DNA of 35,326 bases from an uncultured Synechococcaceae cyanobacterium (GCA_902572395.1 CACGFX010000011.1:1-35326); one strand, 5' to 3'. Shown: positions 1 through 9,042, counted from the first letter of the stretch. Notes: generated from the letters alone by a model not told the origin. Made by a program: numbers and translations.

Positions 1-238
1 AAATCTAAATAGATTGTCTACTTATTCTGTATTGATTTAGTGTAGATTGTATAAAGTTAGAATTCAATTTTTAATAATTCCTCATCTTAGGAATAATCTT
101 TTACAACTATTGAAACTGCTGACTATTATCCAATATGATCTTAGGGATATTTTTTTTTAATTGATAAAGATACATTAGATAATTTAATCTTTTTTAAATT
201 TTAGTTATGTGTTTATTTAATTAAAGACTTCTTGGCTT

Positions 239-628
239 TTAATCTCTTTCAATAAGTTCAATTTTATAACCATCAGGATCCTCAACAAAAGCCAAGACAG
301 TAGTACTGTTTTTCATTGTTTTAGGTTTGGTTGTTATTTTACAACCATTATTTTCTAATCCTTGGCAAATTAGATGAATATCTTTTACTCCAATAGCTAT
401 ATGACCATATTTATCTCCAAGCTCATAGTCTTCAGACTTTTTGTCCCAGTTATAAGTTAATTCAATTACTGTGTTTTCTTTCTCTGAACCATAACCGACA
501 AATGCCAAAGTGAATTTTCCATGAGGGTAATCCTTTTTTCTTAATAAATTCATTCCTAATCTATTGACGTAGAAATCAATGGATTTATCTAAATCTCCAA
601 CCCTCAACATTGTATGTAGGATACGCAT
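239..628 (-). CDS. gloA: Lactoylglutathione lyase (glyoxalase I)
   Basis: The 129-residue product matches glyoxalase I, which isomerises the hemithioacetal of methylglyoxal and glutathione to S-lactoylglutathione in the cytosol. It starts [20 protein letters not shown], typical of the bacterial GloA first metal-binding strand with H5. The other expected metal ligands are visible: E57 in the VIELTYNW strand, H76 in GHIAIGV, and E in the C-terminal [11 protein letters not shown] motif near residue 125. Length fits the family (about 130 residues). The gene stands alone on the minus strand. The 238 bases downstream of it, to the window edge, show no convincing gene; only a direct repeat of tagattgt is visible there. 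Confidence 0.93.
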   Translation of the reverse strand: MRILHTMLRVGDLDKSIDFYVNRLGMNLLRKKDYPHGKFTLAFVGYGSEKENTVIELTYNWDKKSEDYELGDKYGHIAIGVKDIHLICQGLENNGCKITTKPKTMKNSTTVLAFVEDPDGYKIELIERD

Positions 629-761
629 TTTGAATTATGAACCTTAATCAATTATCTAATATTTAATAACCATCTGCCAAAGTTGATTTTTTCAAGGCTA
701 AGTCTTTTATTAAGTTCAGAAAAATTAAGTTAAAATATAAATATGAAATTTCAATAATATA

Positions 762-1196
762 TTGAATCAGATATTCCAAAGACTCTCATCAATATTTTTG
801 TACACTTTGCCATTAAAGGCATCAATCCCTTTTGGATATTATTTGTTCTATAAATATTCATTTTTAAAAATACTATTATTATTAACTTTCCCGATAGCAA
901 TAATTGAAAAATCTTTGCCTTTTGGTAGTTTTTTATTATTTATAATTTTGTTTGCTGGATTAGCAAGAAATCAAAATGTTCCCTATTTCGTTAGATATAA
1001 CGCATGCCAAGCATTACTTATTGATATTGCCTTAATTATAATTTCATATTTCTTGAGAATATTTCCCATAGTTGAATTAGGCTCAATAATTTTTATATTT
1101 ACACTATGTATTTTTATATATTCGATTTCTCAATGTATTTATGGAGTTGAACCTGAAATTCCCTTAATTAGTAAATCTGTAAGAATGCAAATTTAA
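762..1196 (+). CDS. Tic20/Ycf60-like membrane protein
   Basis: This 144-residue protein is very hydrophobic, with about four membrane segments. It carries the cyanobacterial Tic20-family signature in its middle, RNQNVPYFVRYNACQALLID, followed by two more helices and a short tail. Plastid Tic20 is part of the inner-envelope protein import channel; the job of cyanobacterial homologues is not settled, so import is not implied here. The reading frame opens with TTG at 762; the ATG at 743 is out of frame and stops after four codons. The gene converges with the small secreted-protein gene at 1225, with 28 bp between them. Confidence 0.8.
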   Translation: MNQIFQRLSSIFLYTLPLKASIPFGYYLFYKYSFLKILLLLTFPIAIIEKSLPFGSFLLFIILFAGLARNQNVPYFVRYNACQALLIDIALIIISYFLRIFPIVELGSIIFIFTLCIFIYSISQCIYGVEPEIPLISKSVRMQI

Positions 1197-1224
1197 AAAG
1201 ATTTTATAGATTTACTGACTTTCT

Positions 1225-1554
1225 TCAGCACTCATTCAGAATAGATTCCCATCTTTGTTGACTTGCATTAATCGCTTTCATTGGTGGATTAGCGCCCTCT
1301 ATTTCAAAGGCTTTAATTAATGATTTATTAGCTAATAGTCCTAATCTTGCTGCCTCTCTTTGCCTAGAGCATACTTTTTTTCTTGTTCCCTCTTTTAGAC
1401 TATTTTCGATTTCTTTAAGAATCTGGCTAGCCTCATTCGATTTAGAATAAAAATCATTCATGTAAACATCAAGTGCCGTATCAGCAAAGATTTCAACTGG
1501 AGAATTTATTGTGACTAAGCACACTATAAAACTTACAAATAAAAATATTTTCAT
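1225..1554 (-). CDS. Small secreted protein, unknown function
   Basis: The 109-residue product has a clear N-terminal signal peptide: a short charged start, a hydrophobic run to about residue 20, and a probable cut after VEIFA. The mature part is helical and charged, with two cysteines (one in KKVCSRQ, one as the last residue) that could pair in the periplasm or thylakoid lumen. I do not recognise a family. It lies 7 bp downstream of the membrane-protein gene at 1562 on the same strand, so the two are probably co-transcribed. Confidence 0.65.
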   Translation of the reverse strand: MKIFLFVSFIVCLVTINSPVEIFADTALDVYMNDFYSKSNEASQILKEIENSLKEGTRKKVCSRQREAARLGLLANKSLIKAFEIEGANPPMKAINASQQRWESILNEC

Positions 1555-1561
1555 AAGAATC

Positions 1562-2146
1562 TTAAGTAAATTTTTTGCCCGATCTTTTTAATACTAAATA
1601 AAAGGTAAGAACGCTAATTGTTCCGGATGGGCCTATTAAAACATGCCAAAATTGATCGCCACTAATTGAAAGCCTTGTTCCAAAGAAAGTCGTAAAAAAA
1701 ATACCAAATATTGGGTAAAGGATAAAAAGCCAATCTTTAAAAACTCTTTGCCAATTTAAAATTAGAAAGATACTTATTATTACTTGAAAAAGAAGAGCAA
1801 TCGTTTTATCAAATAAAAAATACGAGATTATTGAACAAATAGAAATGCAAAAATTAGTTTTTTGAATAAATTTATTTTTTATAACTGATATTGATAAACA
1901 TGTTAGACCTAAAGATAGGAAAGAATAAAATAACCAATTAAATATAGAGGAATGATCTACATAAATCCAGGATGTTTGGGTATGATCTATCATTTCAGAA
2001 ATTGATGCCAATCCTAAAAAAATAAAACCCAAAGGTATCAATTCACTCTTGCAAATGTGTATGAATTTTTTGATCGATCTAATGCCTAATAATACTGGGA
2101 TTATTGCCGCCTGAAGATGGGCTAATAATAAAATTGAAAAAAACAA
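1562..2146 (-). CDS. Multi-pass membrane protein, unknown function
   Basis: This 194-residue product is made almost entirely of hydrophobic helices; five to six membrane segments can be counted, with short loops containing charged pairs (IRSIKKF, LKRSGKK at the end). The loop SEMIDHTQTSWIYVDHSS between helices two and three has two histidines and acidic residues, and a second polar loop reads SGDQFWHVLIGPSG. No family is recognised with confidence. It is followed 7 bp later by the secreted-protein gene at 1225, suggesting a two-gene unit. Confidence 0.65.
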   Translation of the reverse strand: MFFSILLLAHLQAAIIPVLLGIRSIKKFIHICKSELIPLGFIFLGLASISEMIDHTQTSWIYVDHSSIFNWLFYSFLSLGLTCLSISVIKNKFIQKTNFCISICSIISYFLFDKTIALLFQVIISIFLILNWQRVFKDWLFILYPIFGIFFTTFFGTRLSISGDQFWHVLIGPSGTISVLTFYLVLKRSGKKFT

Positions 2147-2200
2147 AATAAATTCTCAAACTCAATTTATTTGAAATTTAAAGACAAAAACCATGTTCAG

Positions 2201-2401
2201 TTATCTTAGAAGAGATAGATACCATTGCCCGATTACTATGATCAATATTGTAAGAACAAAAGGGAAAGCTGGATATCTTCTTTGAAAATTAGCTGGTGGC
2301 CAAGGAGACCAAGATATCAATCTTCCTTGAGGTTCATTTGAAATAACTTTTTTTTTCAAATTTTTTGATGTTAAATTATCTGTTGCGAATCCTTTACTCA
2401 T
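2201..2401 (-). CDS. Small single-helix membrane protein, unknown
   Basis: From the ATG at 2401 this encodes 66 residues; a GTG at 2416 in the same frame would add five, but the ATG start (MSKGFATDN) looks more natural. A polar, lysine-rich first half is followed by a tryptophan- and proline-rich stretch (WSPWPPANFQ) and one C-terminal membrane helix (FPFVLTILIIVIGQWYLSLL). The topology suggests a protein anchored by its tail. No known family is recognised. It sits between the membrane-protein gene and tRNA-Ser. Confidence 0.6.
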   Translation of the reverse strand: MSKGFATDNLTSKNLKKKVISNEPQGRLISWSPWPPANFQRRYPAFPFVLTILIIVIGQWYLSLLR

Positions 2402-2486
2402 AAGTAAATAAATCACATCTTAACAAGAACGTATCAAAAAGGCGTTTATATTATTTGGTTGAATTTCATTTGCTTTTTTTATAGAA

Positions 2487-2573
2487 CGGAGGGGGTGGGA
2501 TTCGAACCCACGGTGCCCTTGCAGACACGCTAGTTTTCAAGACTAGAGCCTTAAACCACTCGACCACCCCTCC
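2487..2573 (-). tRNA. tRNA-Ser (UGA)
   Basis: On the minus strand an 87-nt class II tRNA folds with acceptor stem GGAGGGG/CCCCTCC, discriminator G, D-arm GTCGAGTGGTTTAAGGC, anticodon stem CTAGT/ACTAG around loop CTTGAAA with anticodon TGA, a long variable arm, and T-arm GTGGGTTCGAATCCCAC. The long variable arm and the anticodon identify tRNA-Ser decoding UCA and related codons. CCA is not encoded. A decayed copy of its 5' half lies upstream at 2696-2740. Confidence 0.97.
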
Positions 2574-2928
2574 AGGCGAAAAATATTTAATTTTTAGCTT
2601 TTTAATTATATCAAAAGATGGTTAAATTTTTCGGAACTGATCCGGAACTGCACGTCAAGTTATCTTCCAAAACGCTGGTATAACTAAAACTAAATCTAGC
2701 TTTCAAGACTAGAGCCTTAAACCACTCGACGACACCTCCAACTGGTTATTCAGTTTTATTGAACTTAAAACCATAACATAAGAAATTAGCCATAATCTAT
2801 AAATTCAAAGATTTGAAAATCATTTCAAGAATCTAGTTTGAGATAGGAATTTTTATTAATTATGATGAGTTAAAAGTCTATCATTAGTCACATTTAGTCC
2901 ACAAAAAATCTAGTAGGCTAGCAATAAA
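2574..2928. other. Gene-free stretch holding a tRNA scar
   Basis: No convincing reading frame is seen on either strand. The stretch holds a short direct repeat of cggaactg (2634-2650), the decayed tRNA-Ser half at 2696-2740 and otherwise AT-rich sequence. Its likely origin is the residue of an integrated element that was lost (inference). Confidence 0.5.
2696..2740 (-). pseudogene. Partial, decayed copy of the tRNA-Ser(UGA) 5' half
   Basis: Bases 2696-2740 match tRNA positions 2530-2574 at 42 of 45 sites, in the same orientation. The match covers the anticodon stem-loop, the D-arm and the 5' acceptor strand, and it stops at the 3' side of the anticodon stem. Two of the three changes fall in or beside the acceptor strand, and there is no 3' half, so it cannot make a tRNA. 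Such partial tRNA copies are the usual footprint of integrases that recombine inside tRNA genes. Confidence 0.85.
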
Positions 2929-3078
2929 TCATCCGAAGTTGACATTTTGTTGAAATAAACCAAATAAGTTATTTCCAACTATGGCAGCGATTATTAAAAC
3001 GAAGGCAACTATGGCGAAAAGAGCACCTACATCTTTTATGTCATAAGGTGCTTTAAATAAAGGTTTCTGGTCTGCCAT
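2929..3078 (-). CDS. 49-residue single-helix membrane protein, unknown
   Basis: An ATG at 3078 opens a 49-codon frame starting MADQKPLFKAPYDIKDVGAL, followed by one strongly hydrophobic helix (residues about 19-40) and a short polar tail, QQNVNFG. The layout resembles the small subunits that ride on thylakoid complexes, but none of the known Psb, Psa, Pet or Ndh small subunits is matched, so no role is given. It follows the DUF4278 gene on the same strand, but a strong terminator (3166-3193) lies between them, so it should have its own promoter. Confidence 0.6.
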   Translation of the reverse strand: MADQKPLFKAPYDIKDVGALFAIVAFVLIIAAIVGNNLFGLFQQNVNFG

Positions 3079-3165
3079 AGTTATCAAATATATAAATGCA
3101 ATTAAATCATATTAGTTTAATACTTGTTAGAAGCATTAAGTGATTTTTTTAGATTAAGTTTGGAC

Positions 3166-3193
3166 AAAAAAAACCACTAAAAGTGGTTTTTTT
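3166..3193. terminator. Symmetric, probably bidirectional terminator
   Basis: A perfect 8-bp stem AAACCACT/AGTGGTTT with an AAA loop is flanked by A and T runs on both sides, so it can end transcripts from either strand. On the minus strand it closes the DUF4278 transcript. Confidence 0.85.
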
Positions 3194-3207
3194 ATTGGAT
3201 AAATGAA

Positions 3208-3309
3208 CTAGCTTGTGTAAGCTTTTCCTCTGTAAGTTAGTTCGATATGCTGCTTTTTAGCTGCTGCTTTGTTCTGGACGTACTTTTGTCCTCTGTAAAT
3301 TAGAGTCAT
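3208..3309 (-). CDS. DUF4278-like 33-residue protein
   Basis: The 33-residue product begins MTLIYRGQKY and ends ELTYRGKAYTS. The repeated (I/L)xYRGxxY motif is the hallmark of the short cyanobacterial DUF4278 family, whose function is unknown. Lysine and alanine-rich sequence joins the two motifs. Another frame through the same region starts at an ATG near 3346, but only the frame given here carries the family motif. The gene has an unusual structured leader at 3310-3412 and a strong terminator just downstream, so it is its own transcription unit. Confidence 0.75.
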   Translation of the reverse strand: MTLIYRGQKYVQNKAAAKKQHIELTYRGKAYTS

Positions 3310-3412
3310 TTTTTAAGCTCCGGTTTCGCTTAAGTCCCCGTTCCATGGCTTAAGTCGATTTGCGGCTTGCTAGACGCAAGTTGAACGTTTTGGTAGCGGT
3401 TGCTACAATTTT
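3310..3412 (-). promoter_or_regulatory. Structured, GC-richer leader of the DUF4278 gene (possible ncRNA)
   Basis: Read on the minus strand, about 95 nt upstream of the start codon contain three hairpins in a row: GTAGC-AACC-GCTAC (3406-3393), CTTGC-GTCTA-GCAAG (3380-3366), and a CTTAAG pair 14 nt apart (3354-3349 with 3334-3329) inside a direct repeat of GACTTAAGC. A TATAAA-like element lies just upstream near 3408-3416. The stretch is about half G+C in a region that is otherwise about 30 percent. No known riboswitch class is recognised. The remaining bases to 3614 hold nothing I can support beyond the promoter region of the next gene. Confidence 0.5.
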
Positions 3413-3614
3413 ATAATAACATTCAAGAAAATTATTTGTCTAGGCCTTTAATAAATAAACTTAATACTTCAATAATGAAATTGGCTCCTAATAAAGAAAT
3501 TTATCTTTTTCTTTATGTAGTTTCTTGCAGGTTACATTTTGTTCGTTTTTGAGAAGTATTTTTTATTTAATGAACTTTTAAATGTAAAATTCTTAAGATT
3601 ATAAAATTTGTTTT

Positions 3615-3809
3615 ATGTTTTCTAGAAGCAAAAAACCTACAGTAAAAAAATCCGCAATAGTTGAAGAGACTCCATTATTTGCCCAATTATTACCATTCGC
3701 AAACAGAATGAATGATAAAGTTCAATTGGTAAATGCTTTGGCTTTTACTTTTATTATGGGGTTCTCAATTTTTGGAATTGCTCTATGGAAACTATCAGGG
3801 CTGACCTAA
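3615..3809 (+). CDS. 64-residue single-helix membrane protein, unknown
   Basis: The ATG at 3615 opens a 64-codon frame with a basic N-terminus (MFSRSKKPTVKKS), a short amphipathic part (TPLFAQLLPFANRMNDKV) and one membrane helix (LVNALAFTFIMGFSIFGIALW). The segment before the helix has a faint likeness to the chlorophyll-binding helix of high-light-inducible proteins (A-x-x-x-N-x-basic), but the essential E and NGR are absent, so it is not called one. Its stop codon overlaps the end of the convergent gene at 3806 by 4 bp. Confidence 0.6.
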   Translation: MFSRSKKPTVKKSAIVEETPLFAQLLPFANRMNDKVQLVNALAFTFIMGFSIFGIALWKLSGLT

Positions 3810-4072
3810 TTATTTAATTTTTGCAAAGCATCAATTTTTGATTCTTTGTTTTCAATTATGGTCATTAACCATCTAGAGGCTAGCCCTCTGGATATTGATC
3901 TATTTTTTAGAAATCTACATATGTAAATGTGTAGATTTTTTTCGTTTTTGGAGTTAAATTTTTCCTCAAAATCTAAGATATCCTCTTCTGATGTTCTTTT
4001 TCTTAGCTCGTCCACTAAGGCATGAGTTGAGGAATCATTAAATAAGTTCCTGATATTTAGGCTGAATGTCAT
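3806..4072 (-). CDS. Conserved-looking small soluble protein, unknown
   Basis: From the ATG at 4072 (a TTG one codon earlier is in frame) this encodes 88 residues, mostly helical and highly charged, with no membrane segment or signal. The C-terminal part reads RGLASRWLMTIIENKESKIDALQKL, a well-formed amphipathic helix. No family is recognised. It converges with the 64-residue membrane protein gene and overlaps it by 4 bp; nrdJ lies upstream facing the same way, ending 88 bp away on the other side. Confidence 0.6.
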   Translation of the reverse strand: MTFSLNIRNLFNDSSTHALVDELRKRTSEEDILDFEEKFNSKNEKNLHIYICRFLKNRSISRGLASRWLMTIIENKESKIDALQKLNN

Positions 4073-4160
4073 CAATAATTTATGTCCCTATTCAAGAGGT
4101 AGCTATAAATTAATTTTTTAAAAACTAATTAATACTTATTATTTACAAAAAATTTAAAAC

Positions 4161-6494
4161 TTAATCTTTCGGTTTAGCCAGAGGGAGAAGGCATTTATCT
4201 GAATCACAACCTGCTGGTCCTGCTTCAGATAGTTCTCCAACATCATATTTATTAAGCGCGTCAAAGAAATCGTTATTGACTTTCCTTTCTATTACTTTAT
4301 TCTGCAATGATATATATTCCTCTTTACTTATTGGTTCAAAGGGTAATCTCGGGAAAGTAGCGTTAGCACTAAATCTAGCTAGCAATGCTGCTGAAATATA
4401 TCCCTCATTATTTTCTATTGCATCATGAATAGCCTTAGCTAAATCCTCGATTTCATTTTCTCTAAATTCTACGGTTGCAGAGGTATTATGCTCTGTGTAA
4501 AATTTCTGCACTTGCATGTAAAAATCAAATTGAGCTAATGCTGAGAAATTATTGATGTCTATTTGGTCTGCGCCGTCTATATTTGCCCAACTAACTTCTG
4601 TGGGGATTTCAACTAACCATTCTGTACATCTTGGATCAAATGGATTATCTAGCAAGCAACCATTTTCATCTTTATCAGATTGAGATGGAACAACTGAGTA
4701 ACCATAATCCATGCAAGCTAAAGCGATTGGGTCATTTTTCCTGAAAGTTATTCTTCTTATGAATCTTTGAGCCTTTGGAGGATGCCATCCTGGAGCTGCT
4801 CCAGTAAGAAGACTTTTAGTTCCAGCTGGCTGAACTGTTGTGCACCTATTTGGTCTCCTTAGATTATGCTTATCACAATATTCCCATACAGTTTCTTTTA
4901 CTATTTTTCTCCAAGAATCTAAGAATTTAGCTTCCTTTTCTTTGAAGACCTTCCCTTCTTCGCTATTTGGCCTTCCTGCTTCCCACCATTTCAACCATGG
5001 CGTCCCAAAGGCATGGACACAAAAATCAAATAATCCAGTGAAACTCACTCCTACAATAGGATCATAATCCCTACTTTTTCTGTAACGCTCAACTTCAAAT
5101 TCATGATTAAGTAAGCATGCTACAGAAAGAGCGGCTGCTTTAAAAGCTTTTTTTTGCTCTTCAAAATTTCCTGGATCAATCTGATTTAAATGAACTTCAG
5201 CCAAATTGCAATGGAAATCATTTCCTAAGATCTCCCCACAAGGGTTAAGTCCATATCGGCTCATCCTGTGGTCTAACTCTTCTTCTGAAAAAGGTCCATA
5301 ACTACTATTTATCCAATTTCTCGCTTCATCCTTGCCTTGTTCTGAGTAGATTTCAATAAATTCTTTTCTCAATTCATCATCTTTGAGAATATCTGCATTT
5401 GACCTTGCGATTGCTTCTGGAGCAAATTGAATGGCTCCTTCACCTGAATGGAATTGTTTTGTTACTGCATCCAAAATAGTTTGGTAAGTGGGTTTTGTAT
5501 GGTAAACCCTAGTATGATTGGCCATTCTGAGAGCATCTTTTTCAGGATCTATTCTCCAATTACCATTCTCATCTTGACTCCATAAATTTTCTTTTGCTGA
5601 TGCGGCTTCCTTATCATCTGAGGCAAATTGTCTCATTCCAGCGCTTCTTCTTATATTCCCAGCAACTATGGTTACTGCAGCTTCATCAATTAATAAACAA
5701 CACTCTACTGTACTTAATTTCCTGCCAATTGCCTTTCCAAGAAGTGATGCGACTCTAGAGTAAAGATCTTTCAATTTGATAGGATTTGCCATACCACCAA
5801 AACCTTTTAATGATTCTCCAGCAGGCCTAATATCCTCCAAATCAATATAAACATCAATTTCTCTTTCAAGACTCTCGTTACTTGATGCCTCAAGAAGATA
5901 TCTATAGCTATCTACCCATCCTCTTCTGCTATCTCCAACTTTGATATGAAGGTCTTTCCCTTTGATTTCTAATGATGATTTTTCTTCCCTTTGATCTTTA
6001 GGAGTAATTCCAACTTCACTAACTGATTTAATATTTATTTTGTTTATTACCGTAGGTAAATTGTTTATAAAATGAGGCTCAATTATTGCACCTGTCCCAC
6101 ATCCCATCATTGCTAAGTCCATCATCAAAGCAAAGGCTTCCCAATCAATTAAGTTTGTTGAAGTACAGTTGTATGCCCCAGAGAAATTTTGGTTTTTATT
6201 AATCCAAGAAGTCCCTCCAATCCATAACCATCTCCCTGAAGGTTGGGCTTTTTGGTTACTTTGCATCTCTCTCATTAGGATCAATTCTTCATCAGAAAGT
6301 TTTCCTAATTCTTTTAAGCCTGATAAATTTCTTTCACCTACTTCACTCCAGTTCTCCCTTTTGCCAGAGGTAGTTTTCCTACTGTAAGACCTGAAAAAAA
6401 CAGGATAAGCAGCTGGGGCAGTCTTTGGAAAGTCATCTTTTTTAAGATTATTGGAATTGCTCTCTGAAGAAGCTTTATTTGGTGCAACAGTCAC
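4161..6494 (-). CDS. nrdJ: Adenosylcobalamin-dependent ribonucleotide reductase (class II)
   Basis: The 777-residue enzyme reduces ribonucleotides to deoxyribonucleotides using a B12-derived radical. Length and layout match the monomeric, Lactobacillus leichmannii-type triphosphate reductase. Visible active-site features are C110 (AYNCTSTN), the central NPCGEILGNDFHC motif with C419 as thiyl-radical site, E421 and C429, and the C-terminal shuttle pair C763/C768 in CDSDKC. It is transcribed away from the methyltransferase at 6627, with 132 bp between them for two promoters. Use of this enzyme makes DNA synthesis dependent on cobalamin or pseudocobalamin, which marine picocyanobacteria make themselves (general knowledge). 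Confidence 0.96.
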   Translation of the reverse strand: MTVAPNKASSESNSNNLKKDDFPKTAPAAYPVFFRSYSRKTTSGKRENWSEVGERNLSGLKELGKLSDEELILMREMQSNQKAQPSGRWLWIGGTSWINKNQNFSGAYNCTSTNLIDWEAFALMMDLAMMGCGTGAIIEPHFINNLPTVINKINIKSVSEVGITPKDQREEKSSLEIKGKDLHIKVGDSRRGWVDSYRYLLEASSNESLEREIDVYIDLEDIRPAGESLKGFGGMANPIKLKDLYSRVASLLGKAIGRKLSTVECCLLIDEAAVTIVAGNIRRSAGMRQFASDDKEAASAKENLWSQDENGNWRIDPEKDALRMANHTRVYHTKPTYQTILDAVTKQFHSGEGAIQFAPEAIARSNADILKDDELRKEFIEIYSEQGKDEARNWINSSYGPFSEEELDHRMSRYGLNPCGEILGNDFHCNLAEVHLNQIDPGNFEEQKKAFKAAALSVACLLNHEFEVERYRKSRDYDPIVGVSFTGLFDFCVHAFGTPWLKWWEAGRPNSEEGKVFKEKEAKFLDSWRKIVKETVWEYCDKHNLRRPNRCTTVQPAGTKSLLTGAAPGWHPPKAQRFIRRITFRKNDPIALACMDYGYSVVPSQSDKDENGCLLDNPFDPRCTEWLVEIPTEVSWANIDGADQIDINNFSALAQFDFYMQVQKFYTEHNTSATVEFRENEIEDLAKAIHDAIENNEGYISAALLARFSANATFPRLPFEPISKEEYISLQNKVIERKVNNDFFDALNKYDVGELSEAGPAGCDSDKCLLPLAKPKD

Positions 6495-6626
6495 GATAAA
6501 AAATGTATGTAAATAACCTGTACTGGAAGAATAACTCTACCTGTGGCGTCTGCAACCATTCTTACCACTATTTAACGGTTTGTGTAGAATTATGTTTAAT
6601 ATGAAATCTTTGTTTCAAGAAAGGAT

Positions 6627-7322
6627 ATGGAAAGAGTCCCCGAACCTGAATTAATGGAAGAAAAAAAGCAGGTCATTTCTTATGACGAAGCTGATTTTTC
6701 AGAAGGGGAAGTAAATCTAATTAATCAAATAAATCAATATCTTTTGAGAAAAAATATTTCTTTAGGGGAAAAAGATTTAATAGTTGATTTAGGATGCGGC
6801 CCAGGAAATATTTCTGAGAAGTTAGCAATAAAATGGCCTAATACTGAAGTCTTAGGAATAGATGGTTCTAAAGAGATGATTTTGAGAGCAGAATATAATA
6901 AAAGTATTTCTACTAATCAAAAAAAATTAAAAAATTTACGCTACATTTGCTCTGATATCAAAGACATTAAATCAAAAAATTTTTTACTTAAAAAAAGAAT
7001 TAGTTTACTTGTAAGCAACAGTTTGATTCATCACATTACCAATCTTGAAGATTTCTTCAACACAATAAGAAGTTTGTCTAGTAATATCACTGTAAATTTT
7101 CACAAGGACTTAAAAAGGCCATTAGATGAAAAGTCCGCTTTAGAACTCAAAGCACAATGTTCAACTAAATATAATGAGATTTTAACTAATGATTATTATG
7201 CATCTTTAAGAGCTTCTTATACTTTTAAAGAGTTAAAAAATTTCACTTTAGAGAATGATCTATCCTCTTTAGATGTGTTTGAAGAGGGTGAAAATTATTT
7301 AATAGTCTATGGTATTGTTTAA
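6627..7322 (+). CDS. Class I SAM-dependent methyltransferase
   Basis: The 231-residue protein has the Rossmann methyltransferase core: motif I LIVDLGCGPGNISEKL at about residues 51-66, the acidic ribose-binding end of strand two in VLGIDGSKEM, motif III-like CSDIKDI, and a VSNSLIHHI strand four. The layout is that of cytosolic small-molecule methyltransferases of the trans-aconitate/ubiquinone-type fold, but no substrate can be read from it. An aaagga ribosome site precedes the ATG. prfC follows 31 bp later on the same strand. Confidence 0.8.
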   Translation: MERVPEPELMEEKKQVISYDEADFSEGEVNLINQINQYLLRKNISLGEKDLIVDLGCGPGNISEKLAIKWPNTEVLGIDGSKEMILRAEYNKSISTNQKKLKNLRYICSDIKDIKSKNFLLKKRISLLVSNSLIHHITNLEDFFNTIRSLSSNITVNFHKDLKRPLDEKSALELKAQCSTKYNEILTNDYYASLRASYTFKELKNFTLENDLSSLDVFEEGENYLIVYGIV

Positions 7323-7353
7323 GAACTAAGTGAAAGGCCCCTATATTATATAA

Positions 7354-8991
7354 ATGAGCTTAGGTACTAAAATTCTAAATAATAAAGAAATACTGGATGC
7401 GGTAAATAAAAGAAGAAATTTTGCTATTATTTCACATCCAGATGCTGGGAAAACGACTCTTACCGAGAAGCTTCTTTTGTATGGAGGTGCCATTCAACAG
7501 GCAGGAGCAGTAAAAGCTAGGGGCAATCAGAGAAAAGCCACCTCAGACTGGATGGAACTTGAGAAACAAAGAGGTATTTCTATTACATCAACTGTATTGC
7601 AATTTGAATATGAAAGATCAGTAATTAATCTATTAGATACTCCAGGACACCAAGATTTCTCCGAAGATACTTATAGAACATTAGCTGCTGCTGATAATGC
7701 AGTTATGTTGGAAGATGCTGCTAAAGGACTAGAACCTCAAACTAGAAAATTGTTTGAAGTTTGCAAGATGCGAAAAATACCAATATTTACTTTCATAAAT
7801 AAAATGGATAGAGCAGGAAGAGAGCCATTTTCTTTACTTGATGAAATTGAATCAGAACTTGGATTAAATACCCTACCTATAAACTGGCCTATTGGGAGTG
7901 GTGAGGAATTTAGAGGGGTAATTGATAGATTTTCGAGAGAGGTGATTTTATTTGATAAAGCAGTTAGAGGGAAACAATCGAATGAGAAAAGATTAAGTCT
8001 TGAAGATAAAGAGCTATCAAAATATGTAGAGAGAGATTTACTTGAAAACTCACTCGAAGAATTGGAAGTTCTTGATGAGGCAGGATCTAAATTTGAAAAA
8101 GAAAAAGTTTTTAATGGCTCTTTAACCCCAGTTTTCTTTGGATCTGCCATGACTAATTTTGGGGTAAGGCCATTTTTAGATAGTTTTTTAAAAATGGCAC
8201 AAAAACCAACTTCAAGAAATAGTAATAAAGGGGATATTGAACCTGCAAGCGATGAATTTAGTGGGTTTGTTTTTAAGCTTCAGGCAAATATGGATCCAAA
8301 GCACAGAGATAGGGTCGCTTTTATAAGAGTTTGTAGTGGCAAATTTGAAAAGGATATGTCAGTTAAACATTCCAGAACTGGGAAAACAATCAGATTATCA
8401 AGACCACAAAAAATATTTGGGCAGGATAGAGAAGTAGTCGATGATGCCTACCCTGGAGATGTTATTGGTTTAAATAATCCTGGGATGTTTTCTATTGGAG
8501 ATACTCTTTATACAGGAGCACATCTGGCATATGAGGGCATACCATCCTTTAGTCCTGAAATATTCAGCTGGCTAAGGAATCCAAATCCCTCAGCATTTAA
8601 AAACTTTAGAAAGGGTGTTAATGAACTTCGAGAAGAAGGTGCTGTTCAGATTCTTTATGACTTTGATGAGAGTAAAAGAGACCCTATACTCGCAGCTGTT
8701 GGTCAATTGCAGTTGGAGGTAGTAACTCACAGATTAAAAAGTGAATATGGTGTAGATGCAAATCTTGAAGCAATGCCATATCAATTGGCTAGATGGATTT
8801 CTGATGGATGGCCAGCCATTGAAAAACTAGGCAGAATATTCAACTGTAAAATAGTTAAAGATTGTTGGAATAGGCCAGTTATTCTTTTCAAAAATGAGTG
8901 GAATCTAAATCAATTTGTTGAAGACAATAATCAATTAAATTTAAACAAAGTTGCGCCCGTTGTTAGTGGAGTCGAACCAATTGTTTTATAA
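7354..8991 (+). CDS. prfC: Peptide chain release factor 3
   Basis: RF3 is the GTPase that removes RF1 or RF2 from the ribosome after termination. The 545-residue product (E. coli RF3 has 529) carries the G1 loop [14 protein letters not shown] near residue 28, switch I with [10 protein letters not shown]3 DTPGHQDF, and G4 NKMDR. The C-terminal part [25 protein letters not shown] is typical of RF3 rather than EF-G. It follows a methyltransferase gene and precedes the CPP1-like gene on the same strand. Confidence 0.95.
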   Translation: MSLGTKILNNKEILDAVNKRRNFAIISHPDAGKTTLTEKLLLYGGAIQQAGAVKARGNQRKATSDWMELEKQRGISITSTVLQFEYERSVINLLDTPGHQDFSEDTYRTLAAADNAVMLEDAAKGLEPQTRKLFEVCKMRKIPIFTFINKMDRAGREPFSLLDEIESELGLNTLPINWPIGSGEEFRGVIDRFSREVILFDKAVRGKQSNEKRLSLEDKELSKYVERDLLENSLEELEVLDEAGSKFEKEKVFNGSLTPVFFGSAMTNFGVRPFLDSFLKMAQKPTSRNSNKGDIEPASDEFSGFVFKLQANMDPKHRDRVAFIRVCSGKFEKDMSVKHSRTGKTIRLSRPQKIFGQDREVVDDAYPGDVIGLNNPGMFSIGDTLYTGAHLAYEGIPSFSPEIFSWLRNPNPSAFKNFRKGVNELREEGAVQILYDFDESKRDPILAAVGQLQLEVVTHRLKSEYGVDANLEAMPYQLARWISDGWPAIEKLGRIFNCKIVKDCWNRPVILFKNEWNLNQFVEDNNQLNLNKVAPVVSGVEPIVL

Positions 8992-9042
8992 AGTCTTAAT
9001 GGATTATAAAATTAGTTAATCTGTTAGTATTGGTAAAAAATT

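Noticed and set aside
3475..3552. 25-codon plus-strand frame starting at ATG 3475
   Set aside because: No ribosome site, family or convincing helix; length is within chance for AT-rich DNA.
3615..3809. 64-residue protein as a degenerate high-light-inducible protein
   Set aside because: The helix resembles HLIPs only in outline; the chlorophyll ligands E and NGR are missing.
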